A stretch of DNA of 64,000 nucleotides from Erwinia_E haradaeae_H (lineage in GTDB: Bacteria; Pseudomonadota; Gammaproteobacteria; Enterobacterales; Enterobacteriaceae). Positions 20,775-31,754 of the stretch are shown here, in pieces. The notes below the pieces were generated by a model. That model saw nothing but the letters and a program-made list of their open reading frames with translations. It made no database searches and had not been told where the DNA came from. Positions within the stretch are counted from its first letter, which is position 1; every line of letters starts with the position of its first letter. The stretch spans positions 434,001-498,000 of the forward strand of contig NZ_LR217705.1 of assembly GCF_900698885.1 (NCBI RefSeq), written 5' to 3'. A program made the translations under genes and the position numbers.

Positions 20775-21905
20775 ATGATTAGCTGTCCAATTGTTGAGTT
20801 AACAAAACAATTGATTTCCTGTCCATCTATTAGCCCGGATGATGCTGGTTGTCAGGCGATTTTAATTTCTCGTCTCAAGAGGATAGGTTTTGTAATTGAA
20901 TCAATGAATATTGGGGATACAAAAAATTTCTGGGCATGGCGTGGTCATGGTAAAAGTTTAGCTTTTTCAGGTCATACTGATGTAGTACCAACTGGTGATT
21001 TACAATATTGGATACACCCTCCATTTGAGCTTTCCATGCAGAATGGTATATTATTTGGTCGCGGGGTTGCTGATATGAAGGGTGCTCTGGCAGCCATGAT
21101 TATTGCGGCTGAACGTTTTTTAACGATATACCCAATGCACAAGGGGCGGCTAGTATTTGTGATCACTTCAGATGAAGAAGGTAGTGGTAAAAATGGTACA
21201 GTGAAGGTGGTTGAAGAATTAATAGCACGTCATGAAACTTTAGATTATTGTTTGCTTGGGGAGCCAACGAGCACTCAAACAGTAGGTGATGTAATAAAAA
21301 ATGGTCGTCGTGGATCAATTACTGCAAATATTCATATACAAGGCCTCCAAGGGCATATTGCTTATCCACATCTTGCTGATAACCCAATACATCATACTAT
21401 CCCAATTCTTCATGAGTTGCTCGCAACCCAATGGGACACAGGAAGTGAATTTTTTCCACCAACTTGCATGCAAATTTCTAATATAAAGGCTGGAACTGGT
21501 GCAAGTAATATTATTCCAGGAGATTGTTTTATTAAATTGAATTTTCGATTTAGCCCAAAACTTACAGAAATATTAATTCAACAACGCGTTCAAGATTTGT
21601 GTAACCGATACGATTGTCGTTATAATATTACGTGGCAGAGTATTCGAAAACCATTTTTAACCCTCAACGGTGACTTGATAGATGTAGTTGTTAAAACAGT
21701 TGAGTATTATACAAATAGCGCTCCAAAAATATTAACAACTGGTGGAACTTCCGATGGATATTTTTTTAAAAAAATGGGAGCTCAGGTTGTAGAGTTAGGG
21801 TTGGTAAATGCGACTATCCATCAAAGTAATGAATGTGTTAAAGCATCAGACTTGCAAGTGTTAAGTAAAATGTATCAGCGTATTATGGAGCAACTTATTA
21901 TTTAA
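20775..21905 (+). CDS. dapE: Succinyl-diaminopimelate desuccinylase
   Basis: Hydrolyses N-succinyl-LL-diaminopimelate to LL-DAP and succinate, the step before DapF in the lysine and peptidoglycan DAP pathway. The product is 376 residues (E. coli 375). The M20 metallopeptidase signature is complete: H67 and D69 in SGHTDVV, RGVADMKG near residue 100, the catalytic TSDEEG near residue 134, GEPTS near 163, and the C-terminal NATIHQSNE with the last metal ligand. Start is ATG. The next enzyme, dapF, is a pseudogene at 61594-62414, so the product LL-DAP has no obvious route to meso-DAP inside this window. Confidence 0.97.
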   Translation: MISCPIVELTKQLISCPSISPDDAGCQAILISRLKRIGFVIESMNIGDTKNFWAWRGHGKSLAFSGHTDVVPTGDLQYWIHPPFELSMQNGILFGRGVADMKGALAAMIIAAERFLTIYPMHKGRLVFVITSDEEGSGKNGTVKVVEELIARHETLDYCLLGEPTSTQTVGDVIKNGRRGSITANIHIQGLQGHIAYPHLADNPIHHTIPILHELLATQWDTGSEFFPPTCMQISNIKAGTGASNIIPGDCFIKLNFRFSPKLTEILIQQRVQDLCNRYDCRYNITWQSIRKPFLTLNGDLIDVVVKTVEYYTNSAPKILTTGGTSDGYFFKKMGAQVVELGLVNATIHQSNECVKASDLQVLSKMYQRIMEQLII

Positions 21906-22693
21906 TAGAGAGTATAATGGCGTTAATAAAACAATATAGATAGTTTTAGTGATGCTATCAATGATTAGTTTTTTTATTACTTGCAGATATTGGAAAAGGC
22001 TTGGCTAAAAAATATTAAAAGCGCTAGATTTATGCATCTATAGATTATTGTTAAGATGATGATCTTTTAAAATACTTCATTTTATAAAAATACTATTTAT
22101 ATAGTATTTTAATTTTTTTATTACTTACTTCTTTTGATGAAAGATTGTTTTTAGCATATTTACGTTAATTGTACTATGTATCATTAGTTGTCTTTTGAGT
22201 ATGGATAAATACATAAAAAATCGTGTAGGAAAGTGGAAAATAAAGTAATTAACTAAAATTATTGTGTGTATACTGATAGTTAATTTTTTTTCAAATGGTT
22301 TTCGAGACAGATTTTCAAAACTTAAATAAGTATAAATTCTTTCTATACTCAATGAGAGTATGTATTAAAAAATTTTTTTGCACAGTGGAATTACCTTTCC
22401 ATCCATGATTATTATATCATTTTTAAAAATAAAAGTATTCACAAATTATTTTATAGTTTATTAACAGATTATCTTAATGGGGTATCTGGACAAATATTAA
22501 TTATCTGTCTTGTTAAGATTAAATCTATAATAATCTCAGTGTCAGACTGAGTGTCTAATTTTTTTAGAGTAGTTAATTTTTACTAATGTTTTATTTTTTA
22601 TAAGCTTTATCTTAATTAATAAAAATTTTTATAGCATTTTTTGTTATACTTTTAAGTATCATTTTTTATAAAAATAACTTATTCATCTAATAA
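21906..22693. other. Spacer between convergent dapE and holA
   Basis: AT-rich. A 6-bp-arm hairpin at 22535-22551 followed by T7 at 22559-22565 (+) could terminate rightward transcripts. In E. coli nadD follows holA; nothing recognisable as nadD was found on the minus strand. Confidence 0.4.
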
Positions 22694-23731
22694 TTATAGT
22701 GAGTTTACATTAATATGTAATGGATGACGAAATCCACATAATACCATTGTTAAAATTTCTATTTCTAACCATACTGCTTGGTTAAAATTTTTTTTTAATT
22801 TTAGTTCTATTTTACTCATCAGATGATATATACATAAAAAATCTATATTGGCAAGACGTTGGACAGCAAGAATTAAATAAGTACGGTGCTGTTGATATAT
22901 TCGATGCTGATTTAATATAGTATGTAATGGAGTATTTGTTATTTTTCTTTTTATAATTAGAAGTAATATTAGATCACGCTGTAGTATACGTAACAGAATT
23001 ATTGGCTCAGTATTTTCCGAACTTATTTTATGCAGGACATAAATTGCTCGCTTACCATCTCCTGCAAGAACGGAGTGTAACCAATGAAATATAGTAAAAT
23101 GCGCTGAGTTATGAATGATTTTTTTAATATGTTTTGTAGTGATTTGGATATTAGGCCATAATATTAAGGCTTGCTCTAATACTTTTGATAATTCTAGCAA
23201 ATTACCTTCATAGGAATAGCATAATAGTTGTTGCACTTCGTCATTTATTTTTAAATTTAAATTTTTTGCTCTAGATGATACCCAAAGAGATAATTTTTCG
23301 CACTCCATTGTGTGACATGAAACTTCTACTGCATTTACAGATAAATTATTGTACCATATAGTATTTTTTTGTTTTTTAGAGAACGAGGAAGCTTGAAGTA
23401 TTAGCAAGATATCAGTATGCATGCAGTGAGAAAGTTGTACTAGTTGCGTGTTTATAAAAGAATTTAGATCGCAATCTGGAAATATAAGTAAAAATATTTG
23501 ACGGGTTTTAAATAAACTAAATGATTGACAAATCGTAAAAATATTCTGCCAATCTGTCTTGTTATTTAATTCAATCTTGAGATAGGCTGTAAATCCTTGT
23601 TTTTGAGCGGCTGCGTGAATGATATTTTTCGTTTCTTCTAACAAAAAAGGTTCATTTCCAACTAACATATAGCACGTTTTTAAGCTTTTAGTAAGTTGAG
23701 CGTCAAGTTGTTCGGGGTAAATTTTTTGCAT
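22694..23731 (-). CDS. holA: DNA polymerase III delta subunit
   Basis: Delta opens the beta sliding clamp as part of the clamp loader. The ATG at 23731 gives MQKIYPEQLDAQL, matching the family start; an in-frame TTG eleven codons upstream is less likely. The product is 345 residues (E. coli 343). Conserved blocks include the NEPFLLEE segment near residue 25, CYSYEGNLLELSKVLEQA in the middle, and the ILLRILQRDL helix in the C-terminal domain. It is the last gene of a leuS-lptE-holA unit, with 60 bases between the lptE stop and this start. Confidence 0.94.
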   Translation of the reverse strand: MQKIYPEQLDAQLTKSLKTCYMLVGNEPFLLEETKNIIHAAAQKQGFTAYLKIELNNKTDWQNIFTICQSFSLFKTRQIFLLIFPDCDLNSFINTQLVQLSHCMHTDILLILQASSFSKKQKNTIWYNNLSVNAVEVSCHTMECEKLSLWVSSRAKNLNLKINDEVQQLLCYSYEGNLLELSKVLEQALILWPNIQITTKHIKKIIHNSAHFTIFHWLHSVLAGDGKRAIYVLHKISSENTEPIILLRILQRDLILLLIIKRKITNTPLHTILNQHRIYQQHRTYLILAVQRLANIDFLCIYHLMSKIELKLKKNFNQAVWLEIEILTMVLCGFRHPLHINVNSL

Positions 23732-23791
23732 GGGTTGTGATTTTTCTGTGTTGATGATACCCAATAGGCATAAAATAAATATTTTTAATAA

Positions 23792-24325
23792 TTAGCTATC
23801 ATGTAAGTTAATAGCAGTATGATCTGCCGTATAGTAGGTCTGTGAAAATTGATGTATTAAGTTTTCTACTGCCTGCATTCTCATGTCACTAATCATAATA
23901 CTTTGCTCAGTGTCTTTTGCTAAAGGAGCATATGGATGATCAAAAAACGAGCGAGATACCGTTGATGTTATTGGATATATGCCTCTATTAGGTATAATTA
24001 TCTGTATGAAAATAGTCATAATAATTGAATATTCAGATGTTTTTCCATCTGAAAAAATCGAAAGCGTATTGCGAGTAATCTCCTCTTTTTGTAATCGTAT
24101 GGAGGATATTTTTGTATTTTTTCTTTCTCTTTTAATTACATGTATACCATGTAGTTGAAGTGCTTCATGCAATGTCATAGCCAGAGGACCGTATGGATCC
24201 TCGGTGTCTAAAACAAGTGTTTTCATTTCAGATGGCATTGCAGTAGCGTGATATGGATGATATCCACATCCATTTACACTCCATAAAAAAATACAAAAAA
24301 ACAAAGAAACTAGTAATTTTTGCAA
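23792..24325 (-). CDS. lptE: LPS-assembly lipoprotein LptE
   Basis: Outer-membrane lipoprotein that plugs the LptD barrel and is needed to insert LPS in the outer leaflet. The 177-residue product (E. coli 193) has a lipoprotein signal peptide with the lipid-attachment cysteine at C20 (SVNGCGYH). The CGYHPYH start of the mature protein is typical of RlpB/LptE. It starts 14 bases after the leuS stop, so it is translated from the leuS transcript. LptD itself is not in the window, but a small LptM is at 61360-61494. Confidence 0.93.
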   Translation of the reverse strand: MQKLLVSLFFCIFLWSVNGCGYHPYHATAMPSEMKTLVLDTEDPYGPLAMTLHEALQLHGIHVIKRERKNTKISSIRLQKEEITRNTLSIFSDGKTSEYSIIMTIFIQIIIPNRGIYPITSTVSRSFFDHPYAPLAKDTEQSIMISDMRMQAVENLIHQFSQTYYTADHTAINLHDS

Positions 24326-24339
24326 AATACCTCTCTAAT

Positions 24340-26922
24340 TTAAGTAAGTACAAAATTGAGTATTTTTCCTGGTACATAAATAATTTTCTTAATTTGAGCG
24401 CCATGGAGATATTTTAGAACTACAGGGTCTTTTTTAGCACGTTCTTGTATTTCTTTCTGTTTTAAGTTTTTTTCTAGTATCATCTTACTACGCATTCTAC
24501 CATTAATCTGGATAACCACTAATTGGTTCTCTTCAATTGTAGCAATTTTGTCCTCTTGAGGCCATGGCGCATAATCTATATCTTCTTTTTCTCCAAGGGC
24601 TTTCCATAGTATAAAGGTAATATGAGGAGTAAAAGGATGTAGCATGCGAACTATAGCGATAAGCGCTTCGTGCATTAACATGCGATCTGTTTCCGTTTTT
24701 TGTGGTGCAATTATCATTTTTTTTGTTATTTTCATAATAGCAGAAATAGCTGTATTAAATGCTTGACGCTGTCCTATATCCCTTGATACTTTTCTAATTG
24801 TTTGATGCAAATGACGACGCAAGATTTTCTGTTCATAATGATATACAGGATGATCAAGAATCGGTGGAATACCTAGCATAGTATGCTGCCAAACTAGTTT
24901 CCATATCCGTTTTAAAAATCTTTGCATTCCTTCAACCCCTGTAATTTTCCATTCTAAGCTCATATCTGGCGGTGCTGCAAACATAATAAATAATCGAATA
25001 GTATCAGCGCCGTAACGGTCTACCATTGTTTTTACGTCAATACCGTTTTTTTTAGATTTTGACATTTTAGTCATACCAGCATAAACTAATTTATTACCAT
25101 TTGTATCTATAGCATGTAGGATTTTTCCGTTATGATCACGCTCAATAATGATATTGGAAGAGGATACCCAACGACGATCTCCTCGGTTACTGGTAAAATA
25201 AAAAGAATCAGATAGAACCATGCCTTGGCACAGAAGACGTTTTACAGGTTCATTAGAATTTACTAGTCCGGCATCACGCAAAAGTTTATGAAAAAAACGG
25301 AAATAAAGAAGGTGCATAGTAGCATGTTCAATTCCTCCTATATAGCAATCTACCGGTAACCAATAGTTAGCAGAGGCTGGGTCTAACATTCCTTTTTCAT
25401 AGTTAGCAGAAGTATAGCGCGCATAGTACCAGGAGGATTCCATAAAGGTATCAAAAGTATCAGTCTCGCGAAAGGCTTTTTTACCATTTACGATGGTTTT
25501 AGCCCATGTTTCATTAATTTTTATAGAATTAGTAACATAATTAGAGAGATTTTTTTTTGGTAAAAGAATTGGCAGTTGATTATTTGAAACAGGTAAAATC
25601 TCACCATCTTCTAGAGTAATCATTGGGATTGGCACGCCCCAATATCTTTGACGTGATACACTCCAATCTTTTAGGCGATAGTTTATTTTTCGCCTTCCTA
25701 TGCTTTTTTGAGTTATTGTATTAACTATCATAATACTAGCTTTTTCATATGATAGACCATTAAATTCACCAGAGTTAAATAGCGTGCCTTTTTCTGTCAT
25801 TGCACACTGAGTAAGATCTGGAATGCTATTATCAGTAGATAGAATAACAGATTGAATAGGTATATTATATTTTTGAGCAAACTCCCAGTCATTTTGACTA
25901 TGGGCTGGTACTCCCATGATAGCACCTGTGCCGTACTCCATTATTACATAATTTGATATCCATACCGGTAATAGGTCTCCCGTGAGAGGATGTTTTACTA
26001 CCAGTTTTGTCAACACGCCAATTTTATCAATTTTTGCACTATCCGCTTTAGATATTTTAGTTTTACAATATTTATTCACAAAGTTTGCTATGGATTGATC
26101 ATGAATAGTAGCTAAATTAGCTATTGAGTGATTTGCTGCTAAGGCAATATATGTCACCCCCATTAAAGTATCTGGTCGCGTAGTATATATCTTGATTATT
26201 TCAGTGTTATCTACAACCTTAAAATCAATCTCTACCCCTTCAGAGCGCCCAATCCAATTTTTTTGCATAGTTTTAACATTTTCAGGCCATTCCTTTAAAG
26301 TCTCAAGACTATTTAGTAATTCCTCAGCATAATTTGTGATTCTCATAAACCACTGTGGGACATTTTTATTCTCAACAAGAGAATGACAGCGCCAACAACA
26401 ACCATCAATAACTTGCTCATTAGCCAATACTGTCATATGGTGAGGGCACCAATTAACTGGTTCAGTTTTTTTATAAACTAAACCTTTCTTATAAAGTTGA
26501 ATAAAAAACCATTGTTCCCAACGATAATAATCTGGTTGACAGGTGGTAATCTCACGACTCCAATCATAACTTAAACCAAGTGATTTTAATTGATGTTTCA
26601 TATGGTTAATGTTGGAATAAGTCCAAGATGATGGTTGTGTATGATTCTCAAGTGCTGCAGATTCGGCTGGAAGTCCAAAAGCATCCCACCCAATTGGATG
26701 TAATACGTTTTTACCTAGCATGCGATGATAACGTGATAAAACATCACCAATAGTATAATTTCGTACGTGCCCCATGTGTAAAGCGCCAGAAGGATAAGGA
26801 ATCATGGAGAGACAGTAATATTTTTCTTTATTTTCAATCTCGGTTGCCTTAAATGTTTCTTGTTGATCCCAGTATTTTTGAACATAGGCCTCTATTTCTT
26901 GGGGGTGATATTGCTCTTTCAT
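24340..26922 (-). CDS. leuS: Leucyl-tRNA synthetase
   Basis: Class I aminoacyl-tRNA synthetase charging tRNA-Leu. It is 860 residues, the same as in E. coli. The ATP-binding HIGH motif reads HMGH at residues 49-52 and the KMSKS loop is intact near residue 620 (MTKMSKSKKNG). The CP1 editing domain is present, with TTRPDTLMGVTY near residue 247. The C-terminal tRNA-binding extension is complete. It is the first gene of leuS-lptE-holA on the minus strand and is divergent from ligA. Confidence 0.98.
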   Translation of the reverse strand: MKEQYHPQEIEAYVQKYWDQQETFKATEIENKEKYYCLSMIPYPSGALHMGHVRNYTIGDVLSRYHRMLGKNVLHPIGWDAFGLPAESAALENHTQPSSWTYSNINHMKHQLKSLGLSYDWSREITTCQPDYYRWEQWFFIQLYKKGLVYKKTEPVNWCPHHMTVLANEQVIDGCCWRCHSLVENKNVPQWFMRITNYAEELLNSLETLKEWPENVKTMQKNWIGRSEGVEIDFKVVDNTEIIKIYTTRPDTLMGVTYIALAANHSIANLATIHDQSIANFVNKYCKTKISKADSAKIDKIGVLTKLVVKHPLTGDLLPVWISNYVIMEYGTGAIMGVPAHSQNDWEFAQKYNIPIQSVILSTDNSIPDLTQCAMTEKGTLFNSGEFNGLSYEKASIMIVNTITQKSIGRRKINYRLKDWSVSRQRYWGVPIPMITLEDGEILPVSNNQLPILLPKKNLSNYVTNSIKINETWAKTIVNGKKAFRETDTFDTFMESSWYYARYTSANYEKGMLDPASANYWLPVDCYIGGIEHATMHLLYFRFFHKLLRDAGLVNSNEPVKRLLCQGMVLSDSFYFTSNRGDRRWVSSSNIIIERDHNGKILHAIDTNGNKLVYAGMTKMSKSKKNGIDVKTMVDRYGADTIRLFIMFAAPPDMSLEWKITGVEGMQRFLKRIWKLVWQHTMLGIPPILDHPVYHYEQKILRRHLHQTIRKVSRDIGQRQAFNTAISAIMKITKKMIIAPQKTETDRMLMHEALIAIVRMLHPFTPHITFILWKALGEKEDIDYAPWPQEDKIATIEENQLVVIQINGRMRSKMILEKNLKQKEIQERAKKDPVVLKYLHGAQIKKIIYVPGKILNFVLT

Positions 26923-27614
26923 GGAGCTAGTGATCCTTTATTATGAAAATAATTGTTATTGTGCGATATAGATAATAAATCTTATTGATCTAAAAATTAG
27001 CGCGACTGATGTTTGTGAGTGGTTAAAGTAACATTTTAATGAGGCATATTATCAGTAGATAAAGGTTGCTTGAGTGTATTAGAACTTAGTGGATATTTTA
27101 TTGTTAGACAAGTATTTATTGTGATTGTTAATATTTTTTCTTTATGAGTGGTTTTTATATTTCTTGTATCTTATTTTATAATTATTTATTCAGCAAAATG
27201 AGATTTCCATATTAGAACTATCAGTAGATTAATAAATCTATTATAGTATGACCAATTAATAAAATAATTCAAGTATATTAAAATTCCATTTAAACTATCT
27301 TGTTTTTTATATAATTTTTAGGAAATAAAATGATATCATGTAATATTTAGTATCTTGCGTTGACTAATAAGTTATGATTTTGTGTTTATACAACGTATAA
27401 ATTAGATAATAGAGTAGTGATATATGTTACAATTCGTATATCATGCTAGTATGGGTGATAATGATATATTCATTAGGTATGAAATAATAGTTAGGTTATG
27501 GCATTATAAAATATAGCCTCTGTATAATAAATAATTATCAAAATTGTATGATTAGTATAAATATTTTTTATTTTATTTTAACATATGAATTGGTATCTTT
27601 TAGGATGCTATTGT
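26923..27614. promoter_or_regulatory. Divergent region leuS / ligA
   Basis: About 690 AT-rich bases between two genes read outwards; both promoters must lie here but none could be assigned. zipA normally precedes ligA and was not recognisable. Confidence 0.35.
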
Positions 27615-29378
27615 ATGGAATCTGTACAAAAAACTATTACTTATCTTAAAACTCTTCTCAGAAATTATCAATATCAATATTATGTGATAAATGAACCCGA
27701 AATACCTGATGTAGAATATGATCGTCTGATGGAGACTCTTCGTAAATTAGAGACCGAAAATCCTAATCTTCTCACTCAGGATTCCCCAACCCAATGTGTG
27801 GGTGGAGCTTCTTTAAGTGGTATTTTCAAACAAGTTAATCATAAAATTCCGATGTTATCTCTAGATACTGTATCAGATGAGAACGGTTATCTCGCTTTTC
27901 ATCAGCGGTTGAAAAAAAGATTGAACCTTAGTAGGGACATTACATTATGCTGTGAGCTTAAGCTAGATGGTTTAGCAGTCAGCTTATTGTATATCAATGG
28001 CAGCCTGGTTCGGGCATCTACTCGCGGTGATGGGCTGATTGGAGAAGATATTACTGCTAATATTAGAACTATTGGCATTATTCCAAAATATCTCATAGGT
28101 AATAATATCCCAGCTTATCTAGAAGTGCGCGGAGAGGTATTTATGTCACATTCAGGATTTAAAAAAATCAATCAAGCAGCCTATAGAGATGGAAATAAAA
28201 TCTTCTCTAATCCGCGTAACGCTGCTTCTGGTTCTTTGCGTAATTTAGATCCTTGCATTACAGCCAAACGTCCTCTAACCTTTATGTGTTATGGATTGGG
28301 CTTTTTTAAAGGTAGATCAATGCCGTGTAGTCATATAGCTTGTTTGCAATATTTTAAGGCTTGGGGATTACCGGTGAGTGATTATACGCGTCTTTGTTAT
28401 TCTTCTGAAGAAGTAATTAAATTTTATCATAATACGGAAATAAATCGTCCATTTTTTGGTTTTGATATTGATGGGATAGTAATTAAGGTAGATGATTTAG
28501 AACTACAAAGGAAAATAGGTTCTTCTGCGCATGCTCCAAGGTGGGCAGTAGCTTTTAAATTTTTAGCACAAGAAGCTATTACTAGATTAAATAATGTAGA
28601 ATTTCAAGTTGGTCGTACCGGAGTTATTACGCCGGTTGCACAATTAGAACCCATCCGAATTGCAGGAGTGCTTGTAAGTAGAGCAACCTTGCATAATATG
28701 TATGAAATTGATCGACTTGGATTAAAAATTGGAGATAACGTGGTTATTCGTAGGGCTGGTGATGTCATCCCACAAATAATTAGTGTTGTAAAATCTAACA
28801 TTAATAGTAATTTAGTTTTAAAAAGTATTACTGTTCCAAAAAAGTGCCCAGGATGTGGTTCTGAGATAAAGTTTATATCAGGTGAAGCAGCTACACGCTG
28901 TACAGGTGGTTTATCTTGCCCTGCACAGCGTAAAAGTGCTATAAGGCATTTTACCTCTCGAAAAGCGTTAAATATTAATGGCATTGGTAAGACAATAATT
29001 GATCAGTTAGTGGATAAAGGGTATATAAATAATCCAGCTGATCTTTTTATGCTTACAATAGATCAACTTACTAGTTTAGAGGGTATTGGACAAAAGTCAG
29101 CACAGAATATAATAGATGCACTGAGTATCTCGAAAAAAACTACTTTTACACGTTTTATATACGCTTTAGGGATAAGTAAAATTGGATTAGTGACAGCAGA
29201 AAATCTTGCATCTCACTTTGTTACATTAAATTCTCTTCTTTCAGCTGATTTAAATACATTAAGTTCAGTGCGCGGTATTGGTCGAGCAGCTGCACATTAT
29301 TTAAAAGAGTTTCTTAATGACGTAAATAATCGTGAGATTATTCGTGTTTTAGTGGTAGAAGTTGGGATTTACTGGTAG
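27615..29378 (+). CDS. ligA: NAD-dependent DNA ligase lacking its BRCT domain
   Basis: Seals nicks during replication and repair. The ATG at 27615 gives MESVQK, the family start, with AGGA nine bases upstream. The product is 587 residues, against 671 in E. coli. The domains are in order: the Ia/adenylation domain with the AMP-accepting lysine K116 in CELKLDG, the OB fold, the four-cysteine zinc finger (CPGC ... CTGG ... CPAQ), and the helix-hairpin-helix domain. The protein stops at VVEVGIYW, just where the linker to BRCT begins. Sequence after the stop resembles a decayed BRCT. Ligase chemistry should persist, with DNA binding perhaps weaker. Confidence 0.95.
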   Translation: MESVQKTITYLKTLLRNYQYQYYVINEPEIPDVEYDRLMETLRKLETENPNLLTQDSPTQCVGGASLSGIFKQVNHKIPMLSLDTVSDENGYLAFHQRLKKRLNLSRDITLCCELKLDGLAVSLLYINGSLVRASTRGDGLIGEDITANIRTIGIIPKYLIGNNIPAYLEVRGEVFMSHSGFKKINQAAYRDGNKIFSNPRNAASGSLRNLDPCITAKRPLTFMCYGLGFFKGRSMPCSHIACLQYFKAWGLPVSDYTRLCYSSEEVIKFYHNTEINRPFFGFDIDGIVIKVDDLELQRKIGSSAHAPRWAVAFKFLAQEAITRLNNVEFQVGRTGVITPVAQLEPIRIAGVLVSRATLHNMYEIDRLGLKIGDNVVIRRAGDVIPQIISVVKSNINSNLVLKSITVPKKCPGCGSEIKFISGEAATRCTGGLSCPAQRKSAIRHFTSRKALNINGIGKTIIDQLVDKGYINNPADLFMLTIDQLTSLEGIGQKSAQNIIDALSISKKTTFTRFIYALGISKIGLVTAENLASHFVTLNSLLSADLNTLSSVRGIGRAAAHYLKEFLNDVNNREIIRVLVVEVGIYW

Positions 29379-29560
29379 TAATTATCTATAAAATATAGAA
29401 AATACAGAAAAAATAATATAAAATTTTGCTATTAAACTATAATAGTTGGCATATTATTTATGACTTGTTTAGAATGTATTTTTCTATCGCAATTGCTAGA
29501 TAAGCATCATAAGATCTTTGTATACAATTTATCCGTGTTTTAAAAAAAATACACAAGATT
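29379..29560 (+). pseudogene. Decayed BRCT domain of ligA
   Basis: In the ligA frame, about 17 codons past the TAG stop, the bases read F-C-Y-stop-T-I-I-V-G. This lines up with F-A-G-K-T-V-V-L-T-G, the start of the E. coli LigA BRCT domain, at almost the right distance (21 codons from the last Trp against 19). The Lys codon corresponds to TAA. Similarity fades after this. It suggests the stop codon is secondary truncation rather than a different gene end. Confidence 0.4.
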
Positions 29561-31754
29561 AGAAAGCAATAAGTCTAGTTTTGATTTATAATTATCTATT
29601 AATGTTTAATGAACTATCAGAATTATGAGTATATTTCTAATTATAGAGATATTATCTCTAGCTACCTAGTATAGATAAATCTTATTTGAGTATTGCATGT
29701 TCAAATAAATTTTGTATTTTCTAAAAAACTAGAATGCATGAAAAATGTACTGCATGCACATATATATGGAGATCTATTCTGATCTGCTAGAGATTTATCA
29801 ATAAAGCTAAAATATTATAGCTATTTGATATTAAATGTTTTCTTTAAAAGAATATATAGCTTTAGTATTTATTAAAAATAAATTAACTTATTAAGTTACT
29901 TAACAATATTATATTTGCTCTGTATGTACATGTTATGAGAATAGCATGAATAATATATAGTGATTTACTGTTTATCTTCCAAGCTTCTAATGGGATTAGA
30001 TCCTAATAATAAGTTTTGATTTGTGATTTTGTAATTTAAGAGAGGTTTCATTTATCATAGTTTAGATTTTATTTTTAAACTTATAAGTATCCTTTTTTGT
30101 TGTTATTTAATTTTATGCCATTTTAAGAGATATAAGTAAAATAAGTGTTCATAGAGTCATATTATCAATCAAAATCATTAAAGCTCTTATATTAATACTT
30201 TTATATATTCAAGAATATTATTCTCACTGTGATATTAAAAAAATCAAGCAACTTAAATCTAAATATTTTTAGAGTGATTGACATATTGTATTAATAATTT
30301 TAATTTTAATGTAAATTTATTCTGATTAAGAAATATTAATAATTTCTATTAAATTTATTATGGCAGTAATAAGCATATAAATGATTATTTATATAATAAG
30401 TTCTCATTAATATTCTAATAAAATCCTCTTTTTAGAGTATTAATGAAATTTAATCTTGTTATTATTATGTTTTATTTTTAGCTTTGCATATTACAGAGAA
30501 TTATTTAAAAATTCACTAGTTATTTCAAAATAAAAAATTACAACATAAACAATCAAGAATATAATGACATTGATAAAAAAATCATAGTATCTGGTAAAAG
30601 GATTACTGTTTGATTGTCTAATAAATCGTATTATTTATTATAAATAACATTTAATATTTTATTTATAAATCAATATAAAGAATTGAATCTGATTTAAATC
30701 ATTTTTATAAATAACTTTAGATTAGTATAGATTTTTATATTTTTACTATGTAAGTAATTTATTAGCTTTATGTGTTTACAAGTCCACTTTATTTACAAGT
30801 TATTATACGAAGCACAAGAAAGCGCATTATCCTAAAAAAATAATTTTTTAAAAATTTAAATTTAATGCTTAAAGAGCCAGATTTTATGGTCCCTTATATT
30901 TTATGCGATACATGAACATATTATTTTTATATAATCGAAGGGTATATATTGGTTTTTCTTCTAAAGAAGAAGCATGGATTACTTACATGTGCAAACTGGA
31001 ACTACATGCTTTCTTTAATATAACTTGATAGAATATAGTTGCCATTGAATAGTGTAAGCTTAAGCTAGTGGTTAGTTTTTATACAAAAACCCATAAAATA
31101 AAAAATGACATAAAATTACTACTCAATATCTAACTATATATCTAACTATATTAAAACAAAGTTTTTCATGTTGACTATAGTAGAATAGATTTATAGCTTT
31201 CATGTTTTAGTAAAAAATAATAATAATTACACATGTGATAGAAGTATTGTTGTTTGATTTTTCTAAAAAGAAAATATTATTTGCAATTTATTTTTTGTAA
31301 TTTATTTTGATGATATGTGTTATTGTAGTCTATATTATGATATATAATATTAAAATTATCATTTTCTAAAATATAGAAGCATTTAAAATATAGAATCATT
31401 CTATCAGATTTTATTATGCATGGATCGTATAGAAGAAAAATGATAGAAATACATAGCATATAAATAATATTCAATCAGATTAATATTATTAAAAGTAAAA
31501 TAATTTTTCTCAATTATTTATTTTACACAAAAATATAATTTTATAAAAATATCTGCATGATGACTGTAAATGACTTTTGGAATATTATGTCTTCTACATA
31601 AAAATTACGCTATGTATTTATTTTGATATACATATATATTTATATATTATTTATTTTTATTATCACAAGTAACTTACTATTTTATTCCACAATATTTATT
31701 GAAAATTATGAGGCCTGATTCACCTTGGCCAAAATGAAAATAAGAGAGAGCTTT
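29561..31754. other. 2.2-kb spacer between ligA and lon
   Basis: Extremely AT-rich. In E. coli clpP-clpX precede lon; no ClpX or ClpP motif could be read. No RNA gene or repeat was supported. Confidence 0.45.

Noticed and set aside
22125..22352. 75-codon minus-strand frame downstream of holA, tested as nadD
   Set aside because: No NadD motif (GGTFDPVHYGH or similar) is visible; low-complexity AT-rich translation.
31277..31474. 65-codon minus-strand frame before lon
   Set aside because: Ile/Tyr/Asn-rich translation typical of random AT-rich DNA; no start context.
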